Source: Dehalococcoidia bacterium
GTDB taxonomy: Bacteria; Chloroflexota; Dehalococcoidia; GIF9; UBA5629
Length of the DNA: 56,469 nt
Direction of reading: 5' to 3'
Assembly: GCA_016927965.1 (NCBI GenBank)
Contig: JAFGLP010000137.1
Location: 1 to 56,469, forward strand
The notes under the pieces were generated by a model that saw only the letters and a program-made list of their open reading frames with translations, did not search any database and was not told the origin of the DNA. Below, one piece after another: positions 1 to 7,798 of the stretch. Positions within the stretch are counted from its first letter, which is position 1. Each line of letters opens with the position of its first letter. Position numbers and translations under genes: made by a program.

Positions 1-153
1 ACTGGCGGTCATCCCTGAATACTTGGCTTTCCAGTTGTAATATGTGGCATCGCTCATGCCATATTTGCAGCAGAGATCGTCAACCTTGGCTCCCGCTTCT
101 CCCTCCTTGAGAACTGAGATAATCTATTCCTCGGTGTATTGACGTGCTTTCAA
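1..153 (-). pseudogene. IS3-type transposase OrfA N-terminus with an in-frame stop
   Basis: The frame starts at a TTG (153-151) behind a strong GAGGAGG ribosome-binding site. It reads LKARQYTEE, then a TAG stop at 126-124, then IISVLKEGEAGAKVDDLCC and a KYGMSDATYYNWKAKY stretch. This is the helix-turn-helix region of IS3-family OrfA, in which EEQIIxxLKE and KYGxSDATxYNWKxKYGG are typical. The TAG sits exactly where a Gln codon (CAG) is expected, so one C-to-T change has killed the gene. The rest of OrfA and all of OrfB lie outside the window. Confidence 0.75.
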
Positions 154-228
154 TTGAGTCCTCCTCGGTTATTTTATTATATCTGAGGACTCTAAGACAG
201 AGTGCCGCTGTTTAACGGGGGAAGGTCA
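1..228 (-). mobile_element. End of an IS3-family insertion sequence, truncated by the window edge
   Basis: The leftward strand encodes the N-terminus of an IS3-type transposase OrfA, and the element runs off the left edge. A likely terminal repeat begins at 228 and reads leftward TGACCTTCCCCCG, fitting the TGACC... ends of several IS3 groups. It lies 8 bases from the stop codon of the neighbouring membrane-protein gene, so the element landed just downstream of that gene. The other end and any target duplication are outside the window. The family call rests on the transposase; the exact boundary is an inference. Confidence 0.65.
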
Positions 229-236
229 AGCCTTTG

Positions 237-653
237 CTACCTGATGATAAAGGGTATAACTATAGCAATGATACCCGTGACAAGCACTGTCAGCATAAAA
301 AGATTGTACCTCATTTTATAATCGCTAATGAGAGAAGCATCGTAATAACCTTCCACTCCCTGGTCTTTGTACATTCTTAGTAATCCGTCTAACAGCTTCT
401 TCCTCATCAATCTGCCCCGTATTAACCCTATCTCAGCAACGAAATTCACAACTAGTATAAGCACTACAAAAGTGAACATTACTATTGTTGAGGTACTGTT
501 ATTATCTCTTCCAGAGGCTATCCCTGAATTTATCCCTAATGATATAAGATTGAGAATTATTGCAGTAAGAACAAATATGGTATCAGTCCGCGTATTTGTA
601 TTAAGCTCACCGATTAGATGTTCATGAACCCGTTCGATCATATATTCCTCCAA
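237..653 (-). CDS. Small three-helix membrane protein of unknown function
   Basis: 138 residues. Three hydrophobic stretches can be seen: about 25-47, 57-78 and 116-137, the last ending the protein with FIIR. A charged, mostly helical loop of about 35 residues (MRKKLLDGLLRMYKDQGVEG) separates helices 2 and 3. No catalytic motif or named family was recognised. It is transcribed leftward 11 bases after the NEW3-domain gene and probably shares its transcript, so it may be a membrane partner of that secreted, anchored protein. Its 3' end is bordered by an IS3-type element. Confidence 0.7.
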   Translation of the reverse strand: MEEYMIERVHEHLIGELNTNTRTDTIFVLTAIILNLISLGINSGIASGRDNNSTSTIVMFTFVVLILVVNFVAEIGLIRGRLMRKKLLDGLLRMYKDQGVEGYYDASLISDYKMRYNLFMLTVLVTGIIAIVIPFIIR

Positions 654-664
654 ATATTTAGACG

Positions 665-1192
665 TCAGTTTCTACTAAATCGTATGAATATTACAGCAAA
701 CGCAATAACTACTATTACTCCCAGCATGCCACCTATCCATATCCATAATTTAGTGCCTTCATTCACCCTAGTGTAAATGCTTATCACCCTACTTCCGATG
801 TCCGAATCGGCTATGATAGTCACCGAATAATCTCCTTTTTCGGCATTGGGGGGTGCTGTTATAGCTACCTCTACTGTCTGGAAACTACCTGCGTTGAGAA
901 CATCTATTCTTTGCGGATTGAACTCAACAACCCATTCTTTGGGTGCATCGTAAGTAAAACTTATATTTGATGTGGTAATATAACTATAGTTAGCGACTTC
1001 TATAAAAAAGTTTTCGCTTTCTCCAGGTATAACATCACTTTTATAACCATCAGCCACATGCCTTAAAATAAGACCATTTTTCCACTCTTGCGCTGAAACA
1101 TATGAAGGCGACGATAAGATAATAAGTCCGATAATAATAAAAAGAATATGGCAGAATTTAGTATTAGTGGTTTTCCATTTGTCTTCTAGCAT
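665..1192 (-). CDS. Secreted, membrane-anchored NEW3-domain protein
   Basis: 175 residues from the ATG at 1192; a TTG two codons earlier is possible. An AGGTAGG lies about 6 bases upstream. The N-terminus has a hydrophobic signal segment (about 14-33) ending ...SYVSAQ, which looks like a signal peptidase I site. Residues about 40-140 form an all-beta domain matching the NEW3 (NPCBM-associated) type: GESENFFIEVANYS, a PKEWVVEFNP stretch and APPNAEKGDYSVTI. A C-terminal transmembrane helix (about 151-172) ends in RFSRN, placing the domain outside the cell. First gene of a pair with the three-helix protein. Such pairs often sit near transporters, but none is visible here. Confidence 0.72.
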   Translation of the reverse strand: MLEDKWKTTNTKFCHILFIIIGLIILSSPSYVSAQEWKNGLILRHVADGYKSDVIPGESENFFIEVANYSYITTSNISFTYDAPKEWVVEFNPQRIDVLNAGSFQTVEVAITAPPNAEKGDYSVTIIADSDIGSRVISIYTRVNEGTKLWIWIGGMLGVIVVIAFAVIFIRFSRN

Positions 1193-1198
1193 TATCAA

Positions 1199-1742
1199 CC
1201 TACCTAAAATCCTTTATATCACTTATAGCTAGAACATACAAGCATAGAAGAATAGCCACGCATGGCTTATAGTCTAACGGGATGACTAAGCGGGCATAAA
1301 GATGCAGTACCAGTAAAGAGCCCTATTTGTGAAGATGTTACGGCGGGTGGTCATTTATGACATTAAATATATCTGAGGGTATCTGTATCTTTTAAAATAG
1401 GCTCTTCTTTTTATTCGGTATGGCTTGCCACTTCCAAAATCAACCTATTTACTCTATTTTGTAAGACAAATCAGTGTGTTAGATCATAGGTCTTTCTGAC
1501 CTATTGATCTTAAAATCAGCAATTCGACTTTTCTCTTTTCTACTAATGTTATGGGTATACTAAAGCGAATCATTCTGTGCTGATTACTTATATGGCGTTA
1601 TCAATTTAAGTCTGAGCGCCTGTACGTAGCTCCTTATCGTGATTTGTGAGATTTAGACGATTTTTCATTTGTACGATTTGTTTAGAGGCAGATAAACTAA
1701 TATAATCATGCAGTTGTAGGCGGATATTCAAAAACTCCTTAT
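1199..1742. other. Gene-free stretch with two inverted repeats
   Basis: No open frame longer than about 15 codons with a ribosome-binding site was found. Two structures stand out. The arm AAAGAGCCCTATTT at 1315-1328 is repeated inverted at 1394-1406 (AAAATAGGCTCTT), with about 65 bases between the arms and a T-rich tail (CTTTTTATTC). A tighter hairpin at 1481-1510 pairs AGATCATAGGTC with GACCTATTGATCT over a 5-base loop with one bulged base. Neither is a textbook terminator. They could be leader or 3' structures or a remnant of mobile DNA. Confidence 0.45.
1678..1706 (+). promoter_or_regulatory. Probable promoter for the acyl-CoA synthetase-like gene
   Basis: TTGTTT (1678-1683), a 17-base spacer and TATAAT (1701-1706) form a housekeeping-type promoter with a weak -35 and perfect -10. 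It would start transcription near 1713, about 60 bases before the ATG at 1776. Confidence 0.45.
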
Positions 1743-1775
1743 TTGATATACAGGATCAACGCCGGAGCACTCAGT

Positions 1776-3191
1776 ATGATTGATATATATCATCAGCTTG
1801 AATTTATCTTTCATCCTCGCAGCATAGCCTTTGTCGGTATCACAACCAGCAACCCCTTTCATTGGACACGCACCTTCTGGGATTCGACACGCGCATTCAA
1901 CTTCGAGGGACCGATTTATCCGGTTAATCCCAATAGAGGCGAGCTTAACGGGTGTCGTGTTTATGCTTCACTGGATGAGGTGCCGGGTGACATCGATTAC
2001 GTTATCAGTACAGTGGCTGCCAAGGTAGCGCCCGAAATACTGAGAAAGTGCATAAAAAAGAAAGTAAAAGCAGTTCATTTCTGTACAGCCGGGTTTGCGG
2101 AAACAGGTAGTGCGGAAACTGCGGCACTGCAAGAGGAACTTGCTCAGATATCAGCAGAGACAGGCATTCGCATTATAGGGCCTAATTGCATGGGTTTGTA
2201 CTGCCCTGAATCGCGCCTATCATTTGACTTGGATTTCTCAAAGCAAACGGGAACGGTCGGGCTAATCAGTCAGAGCGGGGCAAATGCCACATATATAGTT
2301 AAAGAGGCCAACCGACGAGGGGTGAAATTCAGTAAGGTCATTAGCTACGGTAATGCCTGTGATCTTAACGAGAGCGATTTCCTCGAATACATGCTAGAAG
2401 ACCCTGGTACAGAGATCATTGCACTTTACCTGGAGGGTGTAAAGCAGGGACGTCATTTCTCTAATTTAATCAGGCATGCTTCGGGTACCAAGCCTATTAT
2501 ACTTTTGAAAGCAGGCCTGGGTGAAGCGGGAGCCAGGGCTGTAGCTACACATACGGCATCTCTTGCAGGTAGCGACGCTGTCTGGGAAGCCTTCTGCCAC
2601 CAGATGAACGTTATCCGCGTGGCTAATGCTGAGGAACTAATCGATATGTTGGTCACACTATGCTACATCCCCCGCCCTGGTGGGAAGAACGTGGTGTTGA
2701 TCGGACCGGGTGGTGGAAGCAGCGTGCTGATAACCGATGAGTTTGAAAAGCGGGGATTTCGCTTGCCGAGTATACCGGACTCAATGCTAGAAGAGTTGAT
2801 AAGCTTCAGCCATACGGCGGGCAATATGCTGCGAAACCCCATTGATTACTCTCAGAGTATCGAAGATACACAACGTGTAAACAAAGCAGTAGAGCTGCTG
2901 ACGCGATGGGATGATATTGACTTTTTGGTCGGATTTTTTCGCCCCAGCCACACACCGGAGCATGTGTGGCATTTTATGTTGGATTGGGGTAGTTCGCTGA
3001 TGGAATCCTTTAAGCGATCGCATAAACCGGTGGCATATGTGCTGGAAAACGTAAGTCCGCCAGACCGATACAAGATCAATTTTGAGCTCCAGCAGCGTTT
3101 TATCGATTCTGGTTTCGCCCTGTATTTCGACTTCCCCAGCGCAGCACGTGCACTGATGAAGGTGATTGAATACAATGAGCAGCGTAGATAG
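1776..3191 (+). CDS. ADP-forming acyl-CoA synthetase alpha-like subunit (CoA-binding)
   Basis: 471 residues from the ATG at 1776, which has GGAG 8 bases upstream; a TTG at 1743 would add 11 residues without a good site. Domains in order: CoA-binding Rossmann fold (about 8-140, HPRSIAFVG near the start, GPNCMGLYCPE at 135-145), succinyl-CoA-ligase-like domain (about 155-295) and a C-terminal ligase domain. The sequence GARAVATHTASLAGSD carries His259, at the position of the phosphohistidine of ADP-forming acetyl-CoA synthetases. The ATP-grasp beta subunit is absent from the protein and from its neighbours. Known members interconvert acyl-CoA and acid with ATP formation; whether this one does needs a beta partner elsewhere. 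A paralogue lies at 48199-49650. Confidence 0.8.
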   Translation: MIDIYHQLEFIFHPRSIAFVGITTSNPFHWTRTFWDSTRAFNFEGPIYPVNPNRGELNGCRVYASLDEVPGDIDYVISTVAAKVAPEILRKCIKKKVKAVHFCTAGFAETGSAETAALQEELAQISAETGIRIIGPNCMGLYCPESRLSFDLDFSKQTGTVGLISQSGANATYIVKEANRRGVKFSKVISYGNACDLNESDFLEYMLEDPGTEIIALYLEGVKQGRHFSNLIRHASGTKPIILLKAGLGEAGARAVATHTASLAGSDAVWEAFCHQMNVIRVANAEELIDMLVTLCYIPRPGGKNVVLIGPGGGSSVLITDEFEKRGFRLPSIPDSMLEELISFSHTAGNMLRNPIDYSQSIEDTQRVNKAVELLTRWDDIDFLVGFFRPSHTPEHVWHFMLDWGSSLMESFKRSHKPVAYVLENVSPPDRYKINFELQQRFIDSGFALYFDFPSAARALMKVIEYNEQRR

Positions 3192-3824
3192 AAGAAATGG
3201 ATCAAGATTGATACCACACTCAAGATCCTTATTACTCTGTTGTGCATGAAGCCAGTTATGTGCTTAGTTTTTTCCTAGATGCTGGTACTTGAACCTACTT
3301 ACCGTTGAACAAACTTGGGTATAGTTGTTCCGTAGCATGTATTCTCCGTCTACGGGAATGGCTACGCTAATCGAAGAAATAAGCTGCTTCGGCCACCTTT
3401 TACGCCAGACCCGTGACATAGGTCACTGATTTTTCAAAATTAGTGCACTTTGTTAGTTCATCAGCATGAAGGAAATCAGGAGGTTAATAGTAAATCAAAC
3501 ATAGGATTTTTGCGTGGTCCGATATTGGGGACTGCTATTAGCGCTGCAGTTGATTTACTTTAATGAGCTACAATCCGTCCTCACATCCAGAAATGGAAAG
3601 AGTAAAAGGCTACAGCCTATATAAGGGAAAAAACGGGTGCGGACTTCGACTCGAATGTGTGGGATGATCTGGCAAAGGGAGATATGAATTCCTTCAAGGA
3701 ATTAGAAACGTTTTAATAATATTGTCATGTGATTACAGTCTGCTTGAAGTCAGTTGAGCTTTTCAGAAACATCAATGATTTTCACTGATTAATTCTTATT
3801 GTTATACTAGATGACTAGTAATCA
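3192..3824. other. Long spacer with traces of decayed coding sequence
   Basis: No intact gene was seen across about 630 bases. It contains the coding trace annotated at 3606-3716 and, at its right end, an inverted repeat around the start of the MFS gene. The rest is AT-rich with scattered stops in all frames. Confidence 0.4.
3606..3716 (+). pseudogene. Possible 3' remnant of a decayed gene
   Basis: This frame follows a TAA at 3603-3605 and runs 36 codons to TAA at 3714. The product ends REKTGADFDSNVWDDLAKG and then DMNSFKELETF. The composition (acidic, with helix-like amphipathic spacing) looks like a real protein C-terminus rather than chance sequence, but there is no start codon or ribosome-binding site and I recognise no family. 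It may be the tail of a gene whose 5' part has been lost to mutation. Confidence 0.25.
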
Positions 3825-3828
3825 GTGA
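3782..3828. repeat. 10-bp inverted repeat spanning promoter and start of the MFS gene
   Basis: TCACTGATTA (3782-3791) and its exact reverse complement TAATCAGTGA (3819-3828) flank a -10-like TATACT (3803-3808). The right arm runs into the start codon. It could be a pair of operator half-sites or an mRNA hairpin that hides the start; no conventional ribosome-binding site is visible here. Confidence 0.4.
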
Positions 3829-5078
3829 TGCAATCACAAGCCGACCAAACTCCTGCCAGCCGCGGCCTGTTAATGGCCGTGGCGTTTCTATGTGCTTTTA
3901 TATGGTCAGGCTGCGGGTTTTATGCTTTTAGCCTGTTTGTAAAGCCGCTACAGGATGCTTTTACATGGGAGCGAGGTGCCGTCATGGCAGCTTTTACCAT
4001 TACATTCCTTTTGTCCGGGATGCTGTCACCATTGATGGGAACGGCTATCCACCGCTGGGGCGCTAAAAAGATAGTTATTATAAGTGCAATCGTTTTCGGA
4101 GCTGGTTTACTGGGGTTGAGTACTATTAACAGCCTTCTGCAGTATTACTTGTACAGTGGGCTGATGGGATTGGGGATGACCGGTATCGGGCCTATCCCGG
4201 CCAGCACAATTATTACCTATCATTTTCATAAGAAAAGAGGCATTGCTATAGGATTCATGTCGGCCGGTGTCGGACTAGGCGGCCTGGCCTTCAGTCCGCT
4301 TATTTCAAGTATATTAATCCCCGAATTCGGCTGGAGGATGACGTATATTTTCATGGCGGTTTTCTCACTACTATCGCTCATAATATTGACCGAACTGGCG
4401 TTTAAATCTTCATCAAATTCAGATAGTAAGAACGGCAAAGTAAAAATAAGTAACAACATTTATGCTCAATTACATGGGGTTACATTAAAGCAGGCAACAG
4501 GTACAAAAGCTTTTTGGATGATAATTATCGTTGTATTTTTTACACAGCTAGCCCAGGTTGGAGCAATCCAAAATCAAATACCGTATATGAATGATATAGG
4601 TTTTCCAGCTACGTTGGCATCGATATGCCTAGGGTTAATTGGATTTGCAAGCGCACTGGGAAAATACCTGTTCGGCTGGCTATGCGACCATATAAAAGCC
4701 AATCACGCCAGTTTTATCGGTATTGTACTACAAGCAGCAGGAATAGTGATATTGCTTAATATAAGAGAATCATCAACTACTGCTATTGCTATTATATATG
4801 CGCTTGTTCTTGGGCTGGGTACAGGCGCATGGCTGCCAACTTTGTCAATGATGGTAAGCGAAAATCTGGGCACGAAAGATTATGCGAGGATCTTTTCCGT
4901 CGCATTTCTTAGTTATGCAGCAGGGACAGCTCTGGGTCCATTAATAACATCCATTATTTTTGATAATTCCGGTGATTACTCGATAGCTTTTATTGTTTTA
5001 TTGGCAATGTACATAATTTCAGCACCGGCTGCTATGCTGATAAGAGAAGCAGATAAAGCCTGTCATAGCGGCGGCTAG
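3828..5078 (+). CDS. Major facilitator superfamily transporter, monocarboxylate/oxalate-formate type
   Basis: 416 residues from the ATG at 3828 (a GTG at 3825 is equally possible). Twelve hydrophobic helices can be counted, with a break near residue 195-215 (polar SSSNSDSKNGKVK) between the two six-helix halves. GTAIHRWGAKK, in the loop after helix 2, resembles MFS signature A. The opening (WSGCGFYAFSLFVKPLQDAF) resembles the oxalate/formate antiporter and monocarboxylate group. The substrate cannot be read from sequence; an organic acid is the default guess. It stands alone, with long spacers on both sides. Confidence 0.75.
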   Translation: MQSQADQTPASRGLLMAVAFLCAFIWSGCGFYAFSLFVKPLQDAFTWERGAVMAAFTITFLLSGMLSPLMGTAIHRWGAKKIVIISAIVFGAGLLGLSTINSLLQYYLYSGLMGLGMTGIGPIPASTIITYHFHKKRGIAIGFMSAGVGLGGLAFSPLISSILIPEFGWRMTYIFMAVFSLLSLIILTELAFKSSSNSDSKNGKVKISNNIYAQLHGVTLKQATGTKAFWMIIIVVFFTQLAQVGAIQNQIPYMNDIGFPATLASICLGLIGFASALGKYLFGWLCDHIKANHASFIGIVLQAAGIVILLNIRESSTTAIAIIYALVLGLGTGAWLPTLSMMVSENLGTKDYARIFSVAFLSYAAGTALGPLITSIIFDNSGDYSIAFIVLLAMYIISAPAAMLIREADKACHSGG

Positions 5079-5438
5079 TAGTTGAATACAACGTGATTTT
5101 TTCAGAACAGCAAAACAAACGGAATGGTATGAATTATAGCCGTTATCGGCTAATATACTGGTTTAAATACTTGATTGAGCAACTGTAGCCAAAAGGACAT
5201 TACTGTTAAGCTAATAATTTGTTGGCATTCTTGCTGAGTAGTGTATTAAAGGATGCTTATTTTGGATAGTGATAATGAACACTGATAAATGAAATTTTAT
5301 ATTTGATCAAATATTAAAAGACATCTCAGTTAATTCCGGTTGCGGAAATTATTTAAATTAATATCAATATGATGTCTAATTGTAAACAGTAAATTTTTGC
5401 ACGATAAATTATAATCCAAAATTTTTAAATGACCTGTA
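5079..5438. other. AT-rich spacer holding one palindromic site
   Basis: No gene was found. It contains the palindromic site at 5135-5160 and a loose inverted pair, AGACATC (near 5310) and GATGTCT (near 5371). It lies between the 3' end of the MFS gene and the 3' end of the leftward HTH gene, so both transcripts must end here, but no clear terminator is visible. Confidence 0.4.
5135..5160 (+). promoter_or_regulatory. Palindromic site A (shared by three sites around the HTH gene)
   Basis: The core AGCCGTTATCGGCT is a near-perfect palindrome followed by AATATACTG. Sites at 5626-5658 (opposite strand) and 5745-5771 share the pattern TATwGCCGyTAwCGGyTAwwATAC. No good -35 sequence stands upstream, so it looks like an operator rather than a promoter. 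Confidence 0.4.
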
Positions 5439-5609
5439 TCAACCTTTATTGGCCTCGAACCTTGGTTTCCTTTTCCTTCGGTAGTTCAGTTTAAAGATCA
5501 CCCAATCACGGCCAATTCTTTTACCGTCTAATTTTCCTTGTTTCAGCAAAGTGCGTACCTGACGTTCCGAAACTCCAATCAATCTGGATGCTTCATATGT
5601 AGTATACAT
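5439..5609 (-). CDS. 56-residue helix-turn-helix DNA-binding protein (excisionase/MerR-type)
   Basis: Short gene starting at ATG 5609 and ending with TGA at 5439. The sequence opens MYTTYEASRLIGVSERQVR, followed by a TLLKQGKLDGKRIGRDWV stretch. This is the winged helix-turn-helix fold of small excisionase-like and MerR N-terminal domains: a helix-turn-helix (about 5-20), then the wing-like xGKRIGRDWxI. The tail is strongly basic (NYRRKRKPRFEANKG). A promoter with a palindrome in its spacer lies directly upstream, suggesting autoregulation. No integrase or phage gene is nearby, so the excisionase role is unsupported; a small transcription factor fits better. Confidence 0.72.
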   Translation of the reverse strand: MYTTYEASRLIGVSERQVRTLLKQGKLDGKRIGRDWVIFKLNYRRKRKPRFEANKG

Positions 5610-5625
5610 AATAATTTCCCGTTAG

Positions 5626-5658
5626 GTATATTATAACCGTTAACGGCTATAGTATCAA
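5626..5658 (-). promoter_or_regulatory. Promoter of the HTH gene with palindromic site B in its spacer
   Basis: Reading leftward, TTGATA (5658-5653), 17 bases and TATAAT (5635-5630) make a near-consensus promoter. The spacer holds ATAGCCGTTAACGGTTAT, an imperfect palindrome matching sites A and C. Transcription would start near 5623, giving a leader of about 13 bases. A repressor bound here would block RNA polymerase directly. Confidence 0.55.
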
Positions 5659-5744
5659 CTTCATTAGTTTTCATAAATAAATTATTATGTATTCCCATAA
5701 GTGCAGTTACTTTTTGAAGTAGTAGCCAGTTATGCTATGGAAAA

Positions 5745-5771
5745 TTATTGCCGCTATCGGTTATAATACTG
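5745..5771 (+). promoter_or_regulatory. Palindromic site C
   Basis: TTATTGCCGCTATCGGTTAT, followed by AATACTG, matches sites A and B in core and flank and includes a TATAAT. The expected -35 position reads GGAAAA, so promoter activity is doubtful. About 100 bases separate it from site B, a spacing that would allow cooperative or looping contacts. Confidence 0.4.
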
Positions 5772-5913
5772 TCTCTATTATTACCCTTAGTATATCGTCA
5801 TATTGGTAATAATCCTGTAACAGAATACAATATTACTTGTGTTCCAATCCGTACTATAAATATCTAATAATTCTAAACTAAGTATTCGATTAATTACATC
5901 CACTTGCTACTAT

Positions 5914-7575
5914 TTATTTTGCTTTCAACATATTGCGCAATTCTCTTTTCAGCACCTTCCCTACAGCACTTACCGGCAACCGGTCCATAAATTCTATCAC
6001 CTTAGGTACCTTATAAGGGGCTTCTCTTTCCTTGATAAAATTTCTGATCTTCTCTTTCTCAAGATTGCTCTTTTCAACGCCCTGCTTGAGTACTATGGCA
6101 GTAGCAACTAGTTCCGCTCCCGGCCTTACTGGATCGGGCAAACCGATTGATGCAGCGATGTCTACATCCGGATGCTGACAGATTATGTCATCTAGTTCAC
6201 GAGTGAATACTTTAAAGCCAGAAACGTTCACCATGTCCTTCAGTCTGTCAACTATTACTATATACCCGTCATCGTCCATGGTTACTATATCACCGGTATG
6301 TAGCCATCCATCACGCAGCGTATTGGCAGTTTCTTCAGGTTTATTATGATATCCCTGCATGACCTGCGGCCCTTTTACCAATAGCTCTCCCGGCTCTCCT
6401 ATTGGGACGGGCTCACCTGTAGTCGGATCAACAACTTTAACTTCTGTATCAGCTATCGGCAGCCCGACTGAACCAGCTTTGTGCTTGCCATAACGAGGAT
6501 TCGAAGTTATCAAGGGACTTGTCTCGGTCATACCGTAAACTTCTATCAGCTTTCCTTCTCCGACTATATTTTCAAGTTCCTTAATGTATTCAACAGGAAA
6601 AGGTGCTGCTCCGCTGGCACACATTAATAGATGCGAGAAGTCTAGCTGTTTGAATTCGGGCTTTTTAATTAACTCCATAAATATGGTTGGAACGGCGGTA
6701 ATAACGGTCGGTTTATACTCTTGATATATCCTGATTATAGCATCGTAGTCTCTAGGATTAGGTATTGCCACCTGTGGAGTAGCCATCATAAAACAGTAGA
6801 GGCAATTTAAAAGGCCAGCCTGGTGAAAAAGTGGAAACGGACACAGTATTCGTTCCTCTCCTTTTTTCCCATCAGTAAAATTTTGCCATTGTATCATATG
6901 CCTTGCTATATTCCGGTGTGTCAGCACTGCTCCCTTGGATGGCCCAGTGGTGCCGCCGGTATATTGCATGAGAAATGGATAAGTGTCATCGATTTTAACA
7001 TTAACAGGACTGTCAGAATATTCCTTCATAATATCAGTAAACCTTAGAACCTGTATGGAAGACGCAGGCAGATTTATTGGCTGTTCCTCAGATAGGAAGT
7101 CGTTAAAACCGGTCAGGATAATGGCTTTTAAACTGGTTTTCTCCATTATTTGGCTGATATTATTCCAGAACAGATCCAGGGCTATCAGTAATCTGGCTCC
7201 CGAGTCATTAAGCTGATATTCCAGTTCTCTGGGTGTCAGTAATGGGCTAATACCTGACAGCACGCATCCGGCCTTGGCAATACCTGGTATTGCAATATAA
7301 TAGGCCGGTAGATTCAATGAGTATACCCCTACAACATCACCCTGTTTTAACCCCATCTTAATAAGAAAGTTGGCAAACTGATTGGAAAGGTTGTCCAGCT
7401 CACGGAAGCTGATATCCTTTCCCGAGTAGCTGATGGCAGTGATGTCCGGAACTTCATTTACGGCTTCTGCAAAAAGATTGGTATAAGTTTCATTCTCAGG
7501 ATAGTCGATGCGGTCTTTTACATGTGGATCAAAAGATTTTTTCCAAAATTTACTTGCATAAGGATCACTCAACAT
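5914..7575 (-). CDS. AMP-forming acyl-CoA synthetase (FadD/medium-long-chain type)
   Basis: 553 residues, the usual family length. It would activate a fatty or aromatic acid to its CoA thioester through an acyl-adenylate. The phosphate-binding motif YTGGTTGPSKGA lies at about 205-216, YGMTETSP in the middle, GWLHTGDI and the hinge DRLKDMVNVSGF follow, and the C-terminal lysine motif PVSAVGKVLKREL carries the adenylation Lys near 545. The ATG at 7575 has an excellent AGGAGGTGAG site. It lies downstream of the thiolase-like gene on the same strand, separated by a long hairpin. Chain length cannot be read from the sequence. Confidence 0.88.
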   Translation of the reverse strand: MLSDPYASKFWKKSFDPHVKDRIDYPENETYTNLFAEAVNEVPDITAISYSGKDISFRELDNLSNQFANFLIKMGLKQGDVVGVYSLNLPAYYIAIPGIAKAGCVLSGISPLLTPRELEYQLNDSGARLLIALDLFWNNISQIMEKTSLKAIILTGFNDFLSEEQPINLPASSIQVLRFTDIMKEYSDSPVNVKIDDTYPFLMQYTGGTTGPSKGAVLTHRNIARHMIQWQNFTDGKKGEERILCPFPLFHQAGLLNCLYCFMMATPQVAIPNPRDYDAIIRIYQEYKPTVITAVPTIFMELIKKPEFKQLDFSHLLMCASGAAPFPVEYIKELENIVGEGKLIEVYGMTETSPLITSNPRYGKHKAGSVGLPIADTEVKVVDPTTGEPVPIGEPGELLVKGPQVMQGYHNKPEETANTLRDGWLHTGDIVTMDDDGYIVIVDRLKDMVNVSGFKVFTRELDDIICQHPDVDIAASIGLPDPVRPGAELVATAIVLKQGVEKSNLEKEKIRNFIKEREAPYKVPKVIEFMDRLPVSAVGKVLKRELRNMLKAK

Positions 7576-7654
7576 ACCTCACCTCCTCATTTTATACTTA
7601 ATTATAGCTCACAGCACCCCGTCACAACATATCTTCATTACTAAAACTATCGCC

Positions 7655-7690
7655 GTAAGCCGAGAACTTGATAAAAAGTTCTCGGCTTAC
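7655..7690. repeat. Perfect 15-bp hairpin between thiolase-like gene and acyl-CoA synthetase
   Basis: GTAAGCCGAGAACTT (7655-7669) and its exact complement (7676-7690) are separated by 6 bases. Neither strand shows a full T-run after it (leftward it continues GGCGATAGTTTTAG), so it is at best a weak terminator. It may set the expression ratio of the two flanking leftward genes or protect an mRNA end. Confidence 0.55.
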
Positions 7691-7798
7691 AGTGTGTTGC
7701 CAGTTATTTCTTAAGTATACTTATTCATATTTTTATACTGATTTGACTACCCTCTATAAGCTATAAGCAGATCGTAAACACATGGTTAAAGAATTAAA

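Larger units (their letters stand above)
5610..5913. other. Spacer with sites B and C upstream of the HTH gene
   Basis: About 300 bases hold the HTH promoter and two of the three palindromic sites. The remainder is AT-rich and shows no further gene. Confidence 0.4.
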
